A DNA stretch of 64,000 nt from Suicoccus acidiformans (lineage in GTDB: Bacteria > Bacillota > Bacilli > Lactobacillales > Aerococcaceae). Made by a program: the position numbers and the translations under genes. The DNA is taken from the NCBI RefSeq assembly GCF_003546865.1, contig NZ_CP023434.1, positions 496,001 through 560,000 of the forward strand, written 5' to 3'. Of this stretch, positions 10,375-19,945 are shown in pieces; within the stretch, counting starts at the first letter, position 1, and each line of letters starts with the position of its first letter. The notes beneath the pieces were generated by a model. It made no database searches. It was given only the letters and a program-made list of their open reading frames with translations, and was not told the origin of the DNA.

Positions 10375-10462
10375 AACCTCACAAAGATAGCTTATTTTAT
10401 ATCCTTCTTGCTTAAGTTTCTCAATCGCCTTGAATTCCGCTTGGTATTTTGTTCTTGTAACA

Positions 10463-11146
10463 TCAACTCTCTTTCCACTTCTTGCATTTTTTTAAGGCAG
10501 CGTTCTCCGTTTCTAAATACTCATTACGAGCTTTTAAAGCAGCCATTTCTGTTCTAAGCTTCTCTTCCTCTGTTTGAATGCTTTCTGGCTTTCTTCGGCC
10601 TCTGCCATCTATCAGGCCATCTGGCCCATGTTTTTGATACTTCTGGACCCATGAATAGACATTGTTGTAGGATACGTTGTATTTCTCAGCAGTTTCTCTA
10701 TAGGACATCCCGGTCTCTAGATAATCGTTGGTAATCTCAATTTTTTCTTCTTGTGTTTTCTTCTGGCCTTTCATTGTATACACCTCGGGTTTAGGAACAA
10801 CGTCCTTAATTTCTTCCCCTTTAGTATACTTGATTAGCCAGTTTCTTACAGTGCTGTGGGAAGGTATATTGTATTTTAGAGCGAGTTGTCTGATAGGTTC
10901 TTGATGATCAAGATACTCTTCAACAACAGCTAACTTGAAGTCATAACTGTAATGATTATTGGAGGTCTTAGTTTGGATGCCAGAATAGCCATGGCTTCTA
11001 TATTTAGTGACGTAATTAGAAAACGTTCGCTTGGATAAAAGTAGTCCATATTCTTCTCTCAACGTTCTATAGGATATACCGTCCTCTAAATATAAACGAA
11101 TATATTTCTCTAGTTCACTATCTGAATGTTTCCTCCTTGAACGCAT
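10463..11146 (-). CDS. IS3-family transposase OrfA (helix-turn-helix)
   Basis: A 227-residue DNA-binding subunit with two or three homeodomain-like helix-turn-helix repeats (for example MSYRETAEKYNVSYNNVYSW) and a leucine-zipper-like coiled coil near the C-terminus (EEKLRTEMAALKARNEYLET). It is read from an ATG just inside the right inverted repeat. The C-terminus ends at a lysine-rich stretch over an A7 tract, the normal place of programmed frameshifting into orfB. Confidence 0.85.
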   Translation of the reverse strand: MRSRRKHSDSELEKYIRLYLEDGISYRTLREEYGLLLSKRTFSNYVTKYRSHGYSGIQTKTSNNHYSYDFKLAVVEEYLDHQEPIRQLALKYNIPSHSTVRNWLIKYTKGEEIKDVVPKPEVYTMKGQKKTQEEKIEITNDYLETGMSYRETAEKYNVSYNNVYSWVQKYQKHGPDGLIDGRGRRKPESIQTEEEKLRTEMAALKARNEYLETENAALKKCKKWKES

Positions 11147-11205
11147 AAAACTCCCCCTTAAGTAGATTTACTTTTTTAAGTGTCTACTTTAGGGGGAGCA
11201 TATCA

Positions 11206-11557
11206 CCAATGGTCTTATTTGTTTTTCTAGCTTAATTTTACAATTCAGGTTTTCATTAACTATATTATATCACAAAAACCGTCAAGAATGTTGATTTAAC
11301 AGCATTCTTAACGGTTTTGTTGACTTGTCTTACAGCCTCATCCTCGTTATGTGTTTCGGGAATTTAGGATAAAAATGCACGAATCTTAAAACCTTGATTC
11401 TAAATGCTAGTCAGATAATCTAAATCGTGAATTTGCATTTATAATCAGTGAAGATGATTGAAAGCAGATATAAAATGTTTGGCTACTGAGAAATATTTCG
11501 ATAACTACTGTTAAGTCATACAGCAATTCATCATGTATTATCTCATCCTTTGTAAGT
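11206..11557. other. Intergenic region between IS3 element and flavoprotein genes
   Basis: No gene is seen here. It holds the strong two-way hairpin at 11274-11319; the remainder is A/T-rich sequence without a recognisable signal. Confidence 0.6.
11274..11319. terminator. Bidirectional terminator-like hairpin
   Basis: AAAACCGTCAAGAATG pairs with CATTCTTAACGGTTTT across a short loop, with A- and T-rich flanks on both sides. It lies about 240 bases past the stop of the minus-strand flavoprotein gene at 11558 and could end that transcript. Confidence 0.7.
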
Positions 11558-13378
11558 CTACTGGGCTAAACTTAAAGCTTGTGCAACGGCTTTTAAGATA
11601 GCTTCACTTGTCACTGATGCACCACTAACAGTATCAACTTCGACACCATTCGCCTGAATAATAAATTCAGGGATAACCTCTAATGCTGAACCGGCTATAC
11701 CTTCTGTCTCAGAATGTTCAATAATTGAAACAGAATTTATCATACCATTTCTTACCTCAACTTCAACTATTAATGGCCCATTATGTCCATCAGCTTCTCC
11801 TTCATAAATACCATCTTTGTATGTTTTCTTAGATTTTGTAATACCATTCATATTTTCTTCTGAGAAATCTTGCAGGCTGTCTTTTTGCCTTAGGAACTCT
11901 TCAGAATCAATTATACTTTCAATATTCTTATGAGCTGATTCACCTGCAATATACCCATAAACAAAAGCTTGTAATAAGCCATTACCCGCCATATAATTCG
12001 CATTTCCATTACTTGAGAAACCTTCCGTAACCCCACCACCAGCAAATAAATTATCGATTGGCTCCTCTTTATCGTTCAGAACTTGAGCATTTTCAGGATT
12101 AATCACTAACCCTCCCTGAGTATGTCGAAAGTCCCCAGTGACTTTTGTTGCATAATATGGTCCATCGAAACTGTCAGGCAACTTCGTTCTATTCATGTAA
12201 TCTTCGCCAGATTCGATACCTTCTTTATACAACTCAAATTCTTTTTCAAGTTTCTCAACTTTAATTCCGATTTGATTAGCTAATTCATCTACAGTATTGG
12301 CACTGATTAACTCCCCTTCAGTGATATTGACCGAAGTCTTTATCTCTAAATCTTGAATAGATTGATTCCAAATCATCCAAGCAAAGGAATCAGGCTGGTT
12401 AACAATTGCCGTACCAAGTGGCGAATACCCAAGGTACTCGTCCACAAATCGATTACCTTCTTTATTTAATAATATCCCACCGTTATCAAGGAATGCAGAG
12501 CCTAAACTTTTGTGTGAGTCATATGTTATAGGTGCATAAGCTTGATAAGCATTCATTGCTGCTGTATCCGCTCCTAATTCTATTCCCCATAAGATACTTT
12601 CTCCAGTTGCCCCAGGTGCCACATTAGGTACAGCATTTAAAATCGATGGAACATATTCCGAAACCATATCTCGATTTGCTCCAAAACCACTCGTTGCAAG
12701 AACAACAGAATCAGCTGTAATATAAATATTCTTGTCATCTTTGGAAACAACGGCACCTACTACGTCATTCTCATCTAACAACAATCCTGTCGCTTCCATG
12801 TTGAGGAAAGACATAATGTTCTCATCTTGTTCAATCTGCTCAACAAGTGCCTCAACTATCCCAGTTCCTCCACCTTCAGCAACATGAATGCGATATTCAC
12901 TTTGCCCATAATATAGAGATTCCGTTTCTAAGTTCCACTTGATACCAAATTGCCCAAGCCATTCTTTGATGGTATTCGAGTTTTGCACTGCAACTGTTAA
13001 TAAATTAGGATTTTGAGTATATTCTCCAGAGCGATAAATGTCTCTATACATAGCTTCTTCTGAATCATTAATACTATGCTCTTCCTGCTCTTTCGTATCA
13101 AACGCAGGTATTTTTCCACTAGACATAGATGTAGCTCCACCATAGACGCCTTGTTTTTCTAACAAGATAACTTTTGAACCTAGTTCCGAGGCTCGTAATG
13201 CTGAAACCAGTCCTGTGCCACCTCCACCTATAACCAACACTTCCGTATGATATATTTCACCGTCAATATCGTCTAATCTATAATTTAATGATTTTTCTTC
13301 AGCGGACACACCTATTACTGGTGTGATTAATAATAGAACTAAAAGTAAAGCTATCATCTTCTTAAGAAATCTTATCAT
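11558..13378 (-). CDS. Secreted fumarate-reductase-type flavoprotein with C-terminal FMN domain
   Basis: A 606-residue exported oxidoreductase. Residues 1-26 form a Sec signal peptide (basic start, LLLVLLLITPVIGVSA). An FAD-binding domain follows (VLVIGGGGTGLVSALRA, LEKQGVYGGATSMSSGKIPA) with a succinate-dehydrogenase-like C-terminal part (FSSNGNANYMAGNGLLQAF). The last 85 or so residues are an FMN-binding domain with the flavinylation motif DTVSGASVTS, whose threonine would carry FMN attached by ApbE (not in the window). Relatives reduce fumarate, urocanate or similar acceptors outside the cell, fed by flavin-based electron transfer. The acceptor here is unknown. Confidence 0.82.
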   Translation of the reverse strand: MIRFLKKMIALLLVLLLITPVIGVSAEEKSLNYRLDDIDGEIYHTEVLVIGGGGTGLVSALRASELGSKVILLEKQGVYGGATSMSSGKIPAFDTKEQEEHSINDSEEAMYRDIYRSGEYTQNPNLLTVAVQNSNTIKEWLGQFGIKWNLETESLYYGQSEYRIHVAEGGGTGIVEALVEQIEQDENIMSFLNMEATGLLLDENDVVGAVVSKDDKNIYITADSVVLATSGFGANRDMVSEYVPSILNAVPNVAPGATGESILWGIELGADTAAMNAYQAYAPITYDSHKSLGSAFLDNGGILLNKEGNRFVDEYLGYSPLGTAIVNQPDSFAWMIWNQSIQDLEIKTSVNITEGELISANTVDELANQIGIKVEKLEKEFELYKEGIESGEDYMNRTKLPDSFDGPYYATKVTGDFRHTQGGLVINPENAQVLNDKEEPIDNLFAGGGVTEGFSSNGNANYMAGNGLLQAFVYGYIAGESAHKNIESIIDSEEFLRQKDSLQDFSEENMNGITKSKKTYKDGIYEGEADGHNGPLIVEVEVRNGMINSVSIIEHSETEGIAGSALEVIPEFIIQANGVEVDTVSGASVTSEAILKAVAQALSLAQ

Positions 13379-13474
13379 TACAAATATCCTTCTTTCCTAT
13401 TATAAGTAACAAAGTGATATGATAGTTTAACGCACTACGTGTATTAAATCTATGCATTCTATCTCAAATCACAA

Positions 13475-15397
13475 TTAATTACCGGATCCATCTTCGACTA
13501 AGCTTTGACCTGCTATACGTCCAAATGTAATTATATCTGTTATTGCATTCCCGCCAAGGCGATTCGAACCATGAATTCCCCCTGTAACTTCACCAGCCGC
13601 ATATAATCCAGGTATAACTTCGCCCTCAGTATCCAAAGCTTGAGCTCGAGAATTTATCATAACACCACCCATTGTATGATGGAATCTTGGTGCATATTTT
13701 ACGGCGTAGAAAGGACCGCGTTCTATTTTAGCTCCAAATAGAGTACGTCCTAGAGGATCTCCACCATTCTCTACATAACCATTATACTCATTAATCGTCT
13801 TTTGAAGAGCTTCAAATGGTACACCCATGTCCTCTGCCAAACCTTCTAAAGTATCATTCATATACGCACCTTTACCTACATATTCAGTTATCGGCACGCC
13901 CTTATATGAGATGCCATCCAACTCATCTTCTATTGTTGTTGCATCGTATATTCGATACATGTAACCACCATCTTGTTCAAGAATCGCTTGACATATTTCG
14001 TCTCTGCGCCCATCCTCACGAACAAATCTTTCACCATCTTGATTAACCTGAATTGTATTTTCTATTGCTGCAGTAATGGCTTGATCACTCCAGGTAACCA
14101 TCTGTATCCATTCCATACCAGTTAAGCCAGCATCTATCTTCTCAGCCATAACAATACCGTCTCCTTGCGAGCTAACTGGATTAGTAGTTTCGACAGATTC
14201 CCCGGCTTCAGCCCAGAAAGTATTATACTTTTCTCTCATTTCTGGATTTGCTGCAAATCCACCAGTCGCTAAAACCACTCCCTTTTCTCCATATATTTCG
14301 AAAAGAGTGCCTTCAGAAGTTGTACCTTTGACTCCTATAACTCTTTCAGAATCACCATCCAAGATAAACTCTTCAGCTTTGTGTTCAAGTAATATTTCTC
14401 CACCATTTGATTCAATGATTTCCTGTTGCGGTAAGACAAATGAAGCACCCGCCGAACCTAAATCCTGTGTAGGTGTGTGGCTTCTTTCCCAGGTAGCCCC
14501 TACTGCAGAAGTAATTGAATCTACGAATTTAGCTCCATGTTCCTCTAACCAATGAATACTTTCTAATGCTTTATCTCCAAAAACATTAATGAGTTCTGGA
14601 TCACCAACATAATCCCCATCGACATAAGTCTGTAATTTATGTAATGCAGGCGAATCATAGAGATAGGTTTCTCCATTAATATTATACTCTTTTAAATCTT
14701 CTGCTATTTCTTTTTGCCACTCTTCCATTAACTCATGTTGTGGCTCTAATTCAATAAGTTTCTCAATCGTCTCAATTAAATTAGGATTCATCTCTTGTTG
14801 ATGTTGCCTCTCGGGATCAGCCGCGTTCATCGCGCTAGCTGCCACAATAGTATTTCCACCAATAATAGGCATCTTTTCCAGCACTAGAACAGAGTAACCC
14901 GCCTCTGATATTTCTGCGCCAGCAGACATACCTGCTCCTCCTGACCCTATCACAACTGCATCTACTGTTTTCTCTATCTTCTCTTGATTATTGCTCTCTA
15001 GATTATCAATTGGTTTAGTAATTGCTAATTCGTTAGCTCCAGCGGCCAAGAGTGCATTCTTAACTGCTAATATTATTGCCTCGCTAGTAACAGTAGCACC
15101 AGAAATGGCATCAACGTTAATTGTGGTATTAGCCATTATGTCCTGAGGAATATTTGCAATAGCTTTCCCTGCAATTTCTTGTGTTTCTTGATGGTTTGAG
15201 ATATTTATTCCGACAATTTCATTCTTTGTGACTTCTACCTCCACTTCTATAGGGCCATTATGTCCCTCTACAATTTCTTCATAACTTCCAGGTACAAATA
15301 AATCATCTGTTGCGTTTACTCTGATATAGCTCCATAACAAACCAAATACTAAAGCAAATGACATCAGCCAAGTACAAACCCTACGGAATCTCATCAA
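13475..15397 (-). CDS. Exported flavocytochrome-c-like reductase with N-terminal FMN domain
   Basis: A 640-residue protein with an N-terminal hydrophobic export segment (residues 10-28). An FMN-binding domain follows (EGHNGPIEVEVEV to DAISGATVTSEA, the flavinylation motif), then an FAD domain of the fumarate reductase/flavocytochrome c family (VVIGSGGAGMSAGAE, GGNTIVAASAMNAADPERQ, FHHTMGGVMIN, GIHGSNRLGGNAI). It starts at an ATG after AAGGAGGAG and is preceded by a strong promoter at 15434-15462. The 96-base gap to the next flavoprotein gene suggests possible co-transcription. The domain order FMN-FAD is the reverse of its neighbour. Confidence 0.85.
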   Translation of the reverse strand: MMRFRRVCTWLMSFALVFGLLWSYIRVNATDDLFVPGSYEEIVEGHNGPIEVEVEVTKNEIVGINISNHQETQEIAGKAIANIPQDIMANTTINVDAISGATVTSEAIILAVKNALLAAGANELAITKPIDNLESNNQEKIEKTVDAVVIGSGGAGMSAGAEISEAGYSVLVLEKMPIIGGNTIVAASAMNAADPERQHQQEMNPNLIETIEKLIELEPQHELMEEWQKEIAEDLKEYNINGETYLYDSPALHKLQTYVDGDYVGDPELINVFGDKALESIHWLEEHGAKFVDSITSAVGATWERSHTPTQDLGSAGASFVLPQQEIIESNGGEILLEHKAEEFILDGDSERVIGVKGTTSEGTLFEIYGEKGVVLATGGFAANPEMREKYNTFWAEAGESVETTNPVSSQGDGIVMAEKIDAGLTGMEWIQMVTWSDQAITAAIENTIQVNQDGERFVREDGRRDEICQAILEQDGGYMYRIYDATTIEDELDGISYKGVPITEYVGKGAYMNDTLEGLAEDMGVPFEALQKTINEYNGYVENGGDPLGRTLFGAKIERGPFYAVKYAPRFHHTMGGVMINSRAQALDTEGEVIPGLYAAGEVTGGIHGSNRLGGNAITDIITFGRIAGQSLVEDGSGN

Positions 15398-15433
15398 CTT
15401 CTCCTCCTTTTTGTGATATTGTTCACTAAATAA

Positions 15434-15462
15434 ATTCTACAGATTTATTTTTGGATTGTCAA
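15434..15462 (-). promoter_or_regulatory. Sigma-A promoter of the flavoprotein genes
   Basis: On the minus strand, TTGACA (15462-15457), a 17-base spacer and TAGAAT (15439-15434) lie about 37 bases before the start of the 640-residue reductase gene. Six of six and five of six consensus bases match. Confidence 0.75.
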
Positions 15463-15688
15463 ACTTGCTTAGAAAAATATGTAAAGGTATACGCTAAAAA
15501 TTAAGACGTAAAGATAATACGAAATAAAAGATTTAGCGATATTAGACTTAGGCGATAGAAGTGACACTATCTGTCATAGTATCGTTTCAGGATCCCAACG
15601 TTAGCTAATCCTAGGGAACGCTTAACCCATGGATATTGCTATTACATTATATACTGTTCGTTGTAATCTAAAAAGGACCACCTGAGGC

Positions 15689-15730
15689 TGAACTGCCCCC
15701 TGTCAAGTAGACAGGCAAAAAACAAATTAT
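15689..15730. mobile_element. Solo IS3 end remnant
   Basis: About 42 bases nearly identical to the orfB-side end of the IS3 element at 9522 (TGAACTGCCCCCTGTCAAG and onwards). The similarity stops where the IS30 end begins at about 15727-15730. It is what remains of another copy of the same IS. Confidence 0.7.
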
Positions 15731-16797
15731 TTGGTAAATGAAATACCAAATGCATAATTTTTAGCCAAATCCCAGTGTAACAATAACGATCTAAAAAGCA
15801 GATTAGACCAATGTTCCCACTTTATATACTTCATTTAGACATTGATAGTTTAAGATTCTTCGGTAACAGTGATGAATGGTGTTTGTATCTGTTTGTAAAT
15901 ATCGATAGATTAATTCTCTTAGGCTCTCTCCTTTAGGTAAGAATTTGCATAAAATACGATTATGACCTTCATTCGTTCCTTTATCCCACCCTGCATAAGC
16001 ATGGGTAAAATAAATTCTAGTCTCTTCACATTGATGCTCAAGATTCGATAACGTAGAGAATTCAGATCCATTGTCCGTTGTCATTGTCTTAAAGCGCTCA
16101 ACTCCTTCTTTTTCAATCATCTTCAATACGGATACCTCAATCTTTTCAGCAGTTCGATTCCAGTTTTTTTAGTTATGAGTTTACGTGTCTTACGCTCAAC
16201 TAACGTGATGACACATGGTTCTCCTTTTGTTTTCTTGCCGAGAACTCAATCAAGTTCCCAGTGGGCAAACGCTTCTCGAGATAGTACGATTTCACACCGC
16301 AACTCAATACTAGGGCCCAAAACTTTTGTATTAGATCCATGGGGTGTTGACTGTTGCTTTCGGAGACATAAGCGTGTTTTCATTAGCAAATTGATGTTGC
16401 GGACTTTCAAGAGTTGTTAATCAATGTATTGATAGACAGTCTTGGTGCAGGACACAAGCTCTGATGGAATATTTCTTCGGTAGGAATGAACAAAGGTGTC
16501 AACACTGAAAATACGTTCTTTGGTTGGTGTTAACAAAGCTTTTTCAAGTTCACTAAAGAAATGTTACTAAAGCGATAGATGCTTTTAGCACGGCAATTAG
16601 CTCGATTTTCTTGTTACATCTGCTCTAATCGGCCGCGCATTTCAGAGGTGAAGTGGTTAAATCGACCGCCTGTTGTTGTAGAATTTATCATGTCAGTGAA
16701 TACTCCTTACTAATGGTTTGATTGCTATTTAGTATATTGTATTCACTGTTTTTTGTTGTTTATTCTTATGCATTTGATTATACAACTTACCAAATAA
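15727..16797 (-). mobile_element. IS30-family insertion sequence, decayed copy 1
   Basis: Terminal inverted repeats of about 30 bases (TTATTTGGTAA...CAAATGCATAA at the left; TTATGCATTTG...TTACCAAATAA at the right) enclose a broken minus-strand IS30 transposase. A truncated relative lies at 39889-40920. Compared with it, this copy has lost about 145 bases around 16613, in the helix-turn-helix coding part. Confidence 0.78.
15803..16691 (-). pseudogene. IS30-family transposase, broken
   Basis: The C-terminal catalytic part is readable from 16126 to 15803 (TDNGSEFSTLSNLE, then GWDKGTNEGHNRILCKFLPKG, with the Asp and Glu of the DDE triad). The N-terminal start (MINSTTTGGRFNHFTSEMRG) is found at 16691, but the stretch between has a large deletion and stops. 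The gene is not functional. Confidence 0.82.
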
Positions 16798-16799
16798 AA

Positions 16800-17084
16800 G
16801 CTTATCAGAAATTTGAATTGCTAATCAGTGACGAATGGTTACTCACACCGCTCAGCTACGAAGACTCCTTACTCATTCTGTAGGTGTTAGAAAATTGTCT
16901 TTATAAGACCTCAAGCATTTTCTGTTTTAAATTTTCTCCCGAAGGCTGGCATCATAAGATACAGAATGATCAATTGGCTGATGCCATTCTTGATAGAGCT
17001 GTTCACAACTCCTACAAAATTCTTATTGATGGTGAAAAGTCGATGCGAGAACGACATGGCATCGATCAACAGAGCGAGCTTTAA
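16800..17084 (+). pseudogene. C-terminal fragment of an IS21 helper ATPase (IstB)
   Basis: One frame from 16800 reads the IstB Walker B region (FELLISDEWLLTPLSYEDS), then a TAG at 16881-16883, then the rest (FSPEGWHHKIQNDQLADAI to the end). The N-terminal half was lost at the IS30 end. It differs from the istB at 8394 and belongs with the repeat-bearing end that follows. Confidence 0.78.
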
Positions 17085-17133
17085 ATAATCAGAACGTTAA
17101 GTTTGAAAGAAACTGGACGCTTTTTCGTTTGAA

Positions 17134-17243
17134 GTGGACCTCACGGTTCGCACTCAGTGGATCTTAATCTCCGCAAACGGTGGATCTCTCAGCCCGCACA
17201 AAGTGGATCTCACATCCGCACAACTGGATCTATTTGGACACAG
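17134..17243. repeat. Five tandem 23-bp repeats at an IS21 terminus
   Basis: Units beginning GTGGACCTC, GTGGATCTT, GTGGATCTC, GTGGATCTC and CTGGATCTA start at 17134, 17157, 17180, 17203 and 17224, a spacing of 23, 23, 23 and 21 bases. Most carry a CCGCA near the end. The position just past an istB fragment fits the multiple subterminal transposase-binding repeats known for IS21-family elements. Confidence 0.72.
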
Positions 17244-17334
17244 TAATCAAAAAGCAAAAAACTGCCTATAAGCCTGATTTTACAGTCTTTTAGGCGATTT
17301 TCTTTTTGCTGAAAAAAGCGTGCTATTTGTTTAT

Positions 17335-17650
17335 TTTACCTGAGGCAGAAAGTTTTTTGTCTTATCAAATTCTTTGTCGCCAATAAATTGATAGTCTGTT
17401 CGAAAAGGAAAGATAGAATGTAATTGATTCGTTAAAGGTGTAAGTTGATATGCTGGGATATATCGCTCGCCTAACAATTAGGAGATGATACGATACACAA
17501 GAAGGGCAATGAAACAGACTAAGAAGTGAGCCTCTATACGATTTTCGCGATGTAGATAAACAGATCGTGCTTTAAATTCTGTTTTCATTATACGGAAACT
17601 TTCATCAATTTCCCAGCACCGATGGTTAATTGCGAAAGTTTTTTAGTATC
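17335..17650 (-). pseudogene. C-terminal remnant of an IS1634/IS4-type transposase
   Basis: The minus strand reads CWEIDESFRIMKTEFKARSV, then RIEAHFLVCFIALLVYRIIS, a stop, and further weakly matching codons to about 17335. This is the Glu-containing catalytic end of the same kind of transposase that is intact at 30875-32656 (WQIEESFRVLKTDLRSRPVF), but it is not a recent copy of that gene. No upstream part or terminal repeats are seen. Confidence 0.7.
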
Positions 17651-17676
17651 CTCTTATAAATTAGTATATATGTAAT

Positions 17677-17700
17677 AAAAGCTATCATATATAGCTTTTT
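17677..17700. terminator. Short hairpin with T-tract
   Basis: AAAAGCTAT (17677-17685) pairs with ATAGCTTTT (17691-17699). The 17701-18049 stretch after it is A/T-rich and shows no gene; it presumably contains the promoter of the PRD regulator, but no convincing pair of boxes was found. Confidence 0.5.
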
Positions 17701-18049
17701 CGGTAATTTTCTTCTCATTGAGTGTATTATATATGGCCTCATCAGCGTTTTCATTTTTTTGCGTAATGTTGACTTTTATATGTCCGGGTATGACTGTTTT
17801 TTATGAGGAATTCTTCCTTTAATTTTTATAAGTATAATGAATTACAACCAAAGGCGAATCGGGGAGATGGAGATGAAAAGTAAGAGTTGAAAATTTGTTA
17901 GGGGAATCGTGAATGCGGTAATGCTGTGATTAATAATATTAATTATAGATAAAATAGTTTTATAAACTTTTTATTTCACTATGGGTGGAAAGATTTTGAT
18001 TTGTTCGGGATTGGAAGCGGTTTTATAATGTAGTAAAGAGGGGATGACT

Positions 18050-19924
18050 ATGTTAGATAATCGACAAAAATACATCTTAAAGTTATTGATACATAATTCT
18101 CCACAAATATTTACTAGTTCAGACTTGGCATTGTTAACAAATGTTAGTACTCGAACAATAAAAAATGATATAGCCGTGATTAATAAATTCATCGAAAAAT
18201 ATGATTTGGTTATTAAATCACAACCAGGAAAAGGTAACTGGATTGATTCTTTGATAGGAATAGATAGTGATTTAGAAAGGTATTTAAACACATCACTCGA
18301 TAGTGATGAAATTCTAGATTATCAAATCATTCAAGAATTAATTAAAGAACGCTCATACATTTCCGTGGAAGAAATTGCTGATAGATTTTTCCTCAGCTCA
18401 TCGTCGGCTCTTAGAAGTATTGATAAGTTGACCTCTGAACTGAATAAGTTTGGACTGAAAATTATTAAGAAACCGAGATATGGGATAAAAATTATTGGGG
18501 AAGAACAAGACAAACGGCTGATGTTAGTTAGAATACAAATGCTTACTCAATTCGGAAAAGAGGTAGAAGATTTAGAAACCGAAAATAGTTTATTTGATAA
18601 TGTAAAGTCAATAATCTTAGGCTTTATCGATAAATTTAATCTACCTACCACTAGCGAAAGCATAAAAAACTTAATAACATATGTATCTATTTCAGTAGAG
18701 CGTCTACTGGCTGGGAACGATATAGAATTTCCTTCAGGTGATATTGATGAGATTACTAAAAATATAGACATGAGTTACGGAAGATATTTATCCGATAAAA
18801 TTGAAAATCAATTTAATGTGACTTTTGATGACAGCGAATTAGCTTTTTTGAATATAAATTTGTTAGCAAACAACTTAGTTGTTATGGATAATGAAGAGTC
18901 AAATAGTTCGAATGATATTTATTTAACTTACATATATAAATGGGTAAATAAATTAGACTATACATTTAATACAAACTTTAAAGAGAATCGTTCTTTTATG
19001 CATTTTTTAACTCAACACATAAAACCTATGTTAATAAGAATGAAATATAAAATAGAAGTAACAAACCCATGGTTAGATGAATTGAAAAGCTATCAAAAGT
19101 TAGCTTTTGAAATGGCGATTTTTCTAGTAAGTGAAATTATGAACGATTTTCAATACCCTGTAACAGAAAATGAAATTGCTTTCTTGGCAATCCATATTGG
19201 AGCAGGACTTGAAAAAGATAAAAAACAAAATTCTTTCGATACGATTATTATTACTGATGTCGATTCAGCTACTATAAGTTTACTGAGGTCTAGGCTGGAA
19301 TATGAATTCCCTAATATAAATATAACAAGGATGATGACCGGAGAAGCTTCACTAGAATTTGAATTTACTAACGAGTTAATCATTACTACATCTAGATTTA
19401 ATAACGTTACTTCCAATACAGTTTTAGTTTCACCAATCTTAACTGAGCAGGACCTGAAAAAGATAAATTTAAAACTTACTTCAAAGAGATATCAGCTTTC
19501 GGACTTCATTAAACAGGACATTTTTTTCTGTAGCATGGAGTTTTCGAATAAAGCTGAGGCTATAAACTTCATGGGTAATAAGTTACAAGAATATAATTAT
19601 GTAGACAATAATTTTGCTACCAGCTTAATGGATAGAGAAGAATATTCAACAACTGCTATTGGTAACTTAATTGCAATACCCCATGCATTAAGTGGAAATG
19701 TTTATGAAGAAGCAATTGGAGTAATAATATTAAAGGAACCGATATGGTGGGATACAAATTTTGTTCAGTTAATATTTACAATAGCTTTAAATAAAAAGAA
19801 TAGTGAAATTTTAACAAATATTTATGAACAAATATTATCTATCGGGGATAAGACTGAGATACTGAAGGAAATTATACAAACGAAAACCTATGATGAATTT
19901 TTAAAAATAATTTTAGAACTATAG
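18050..19924 (+). CDS. PRD-containing PTS-controlled transcription regulator (BglG/LicR/MtlR type)
   Basis: A 624-residue activator or antiterminator. Order: two N-terminal helix-turn-helix domains (to about residue 150), PRD1 (about 175-280), PRD2 (about 290-395), an EIIB-like domain without the usual Cys (about 400-490), and a C-terminal EIIA domain with its His (IAIPHA). PRD1 appears to have Tyr and Asn where phosphorylated His is usual; PRD2 keeps His in LTQHIKPML and LAIHIGAG. ATG 18050 is preferred over ATG 18044 because GAGGGG lies directly before the latter. It precedes and should control the PTS-transketolase genes. Confidence 0.85.
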   Translation: MLDNRQKYILKLLIHNSPQIFTSSDLALLTNVSTRTIKNDIAVINKFIEKYDLVIKSQPGKGNWIDSLIGIDSDLERYLNTSLDSDEILDYQIIQELIKERSYISVEEIADRFFLSSSSALRSIDKLTSELNKFGLKIIKKPRYGIKIIGEEQDKRLMLVRIQMLTQFGKEVEDLETENSLFDNVKSIILGFIDKFNLPTTSESIKNLITYVSISVERLLAGNDIEFPSGDIDEITKNIDMSYGRYLSDKIENQFNVTFDDSELAFLNINLLANNLVVMDNEESNSSNDIYLTYIYKWVNKLDYTFNTNFKENRSFMHFLTQHIKPMLIRMKYKIEVTNPWLDELKSYQKLAFEMAIFLVSEIMNDFQYPVTENEIAFLAIHIGAGLEKDKKQNSFDTIIITDVDSATISLLRSRLEYEFPNINITRMMTGEASLEFEFTNELIITTSRFNNVTSNTVLVSPILTEQDLKKINLKLTSKRYQLSDFIKQDIFFCSMEFSNKAEAINFMGNKLQEYNYVDNNFATSLMDREEYSTTAIGNLIAIPHALSGNVYEEAIGVIILKEPIWWDTNFVQLIFTIALNKKNSEILTNIYEQILSIGDKTEILKEIIQTKTYDEFLKIILEL

Positions 19925-19945
19925 TTGATTTGGGGGAGTATAAAC

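Larger units (their letters stand above)
9522..11205 (-). mobile_element. IS3-family (IS150-like) insertion sequence
   Basis: Imperfect terminal inverted repeats TGAACTGCCCCCTGTCAAG and TGATATGCTCCCCCTAAAG (read inwards) flank two minus-strand genes of the orfA/orfB type. No convincing target duplication is visible. A second copy of the orfB-side end is found alone at 15689-15730. Confidence 0.82.

Noticed and set aside
13816..14555. Plus-strand open frames of 76-82 codons
   Set aside because: They lie entirely opposite the 640-residue flavoprotein gene, which has clear domains.
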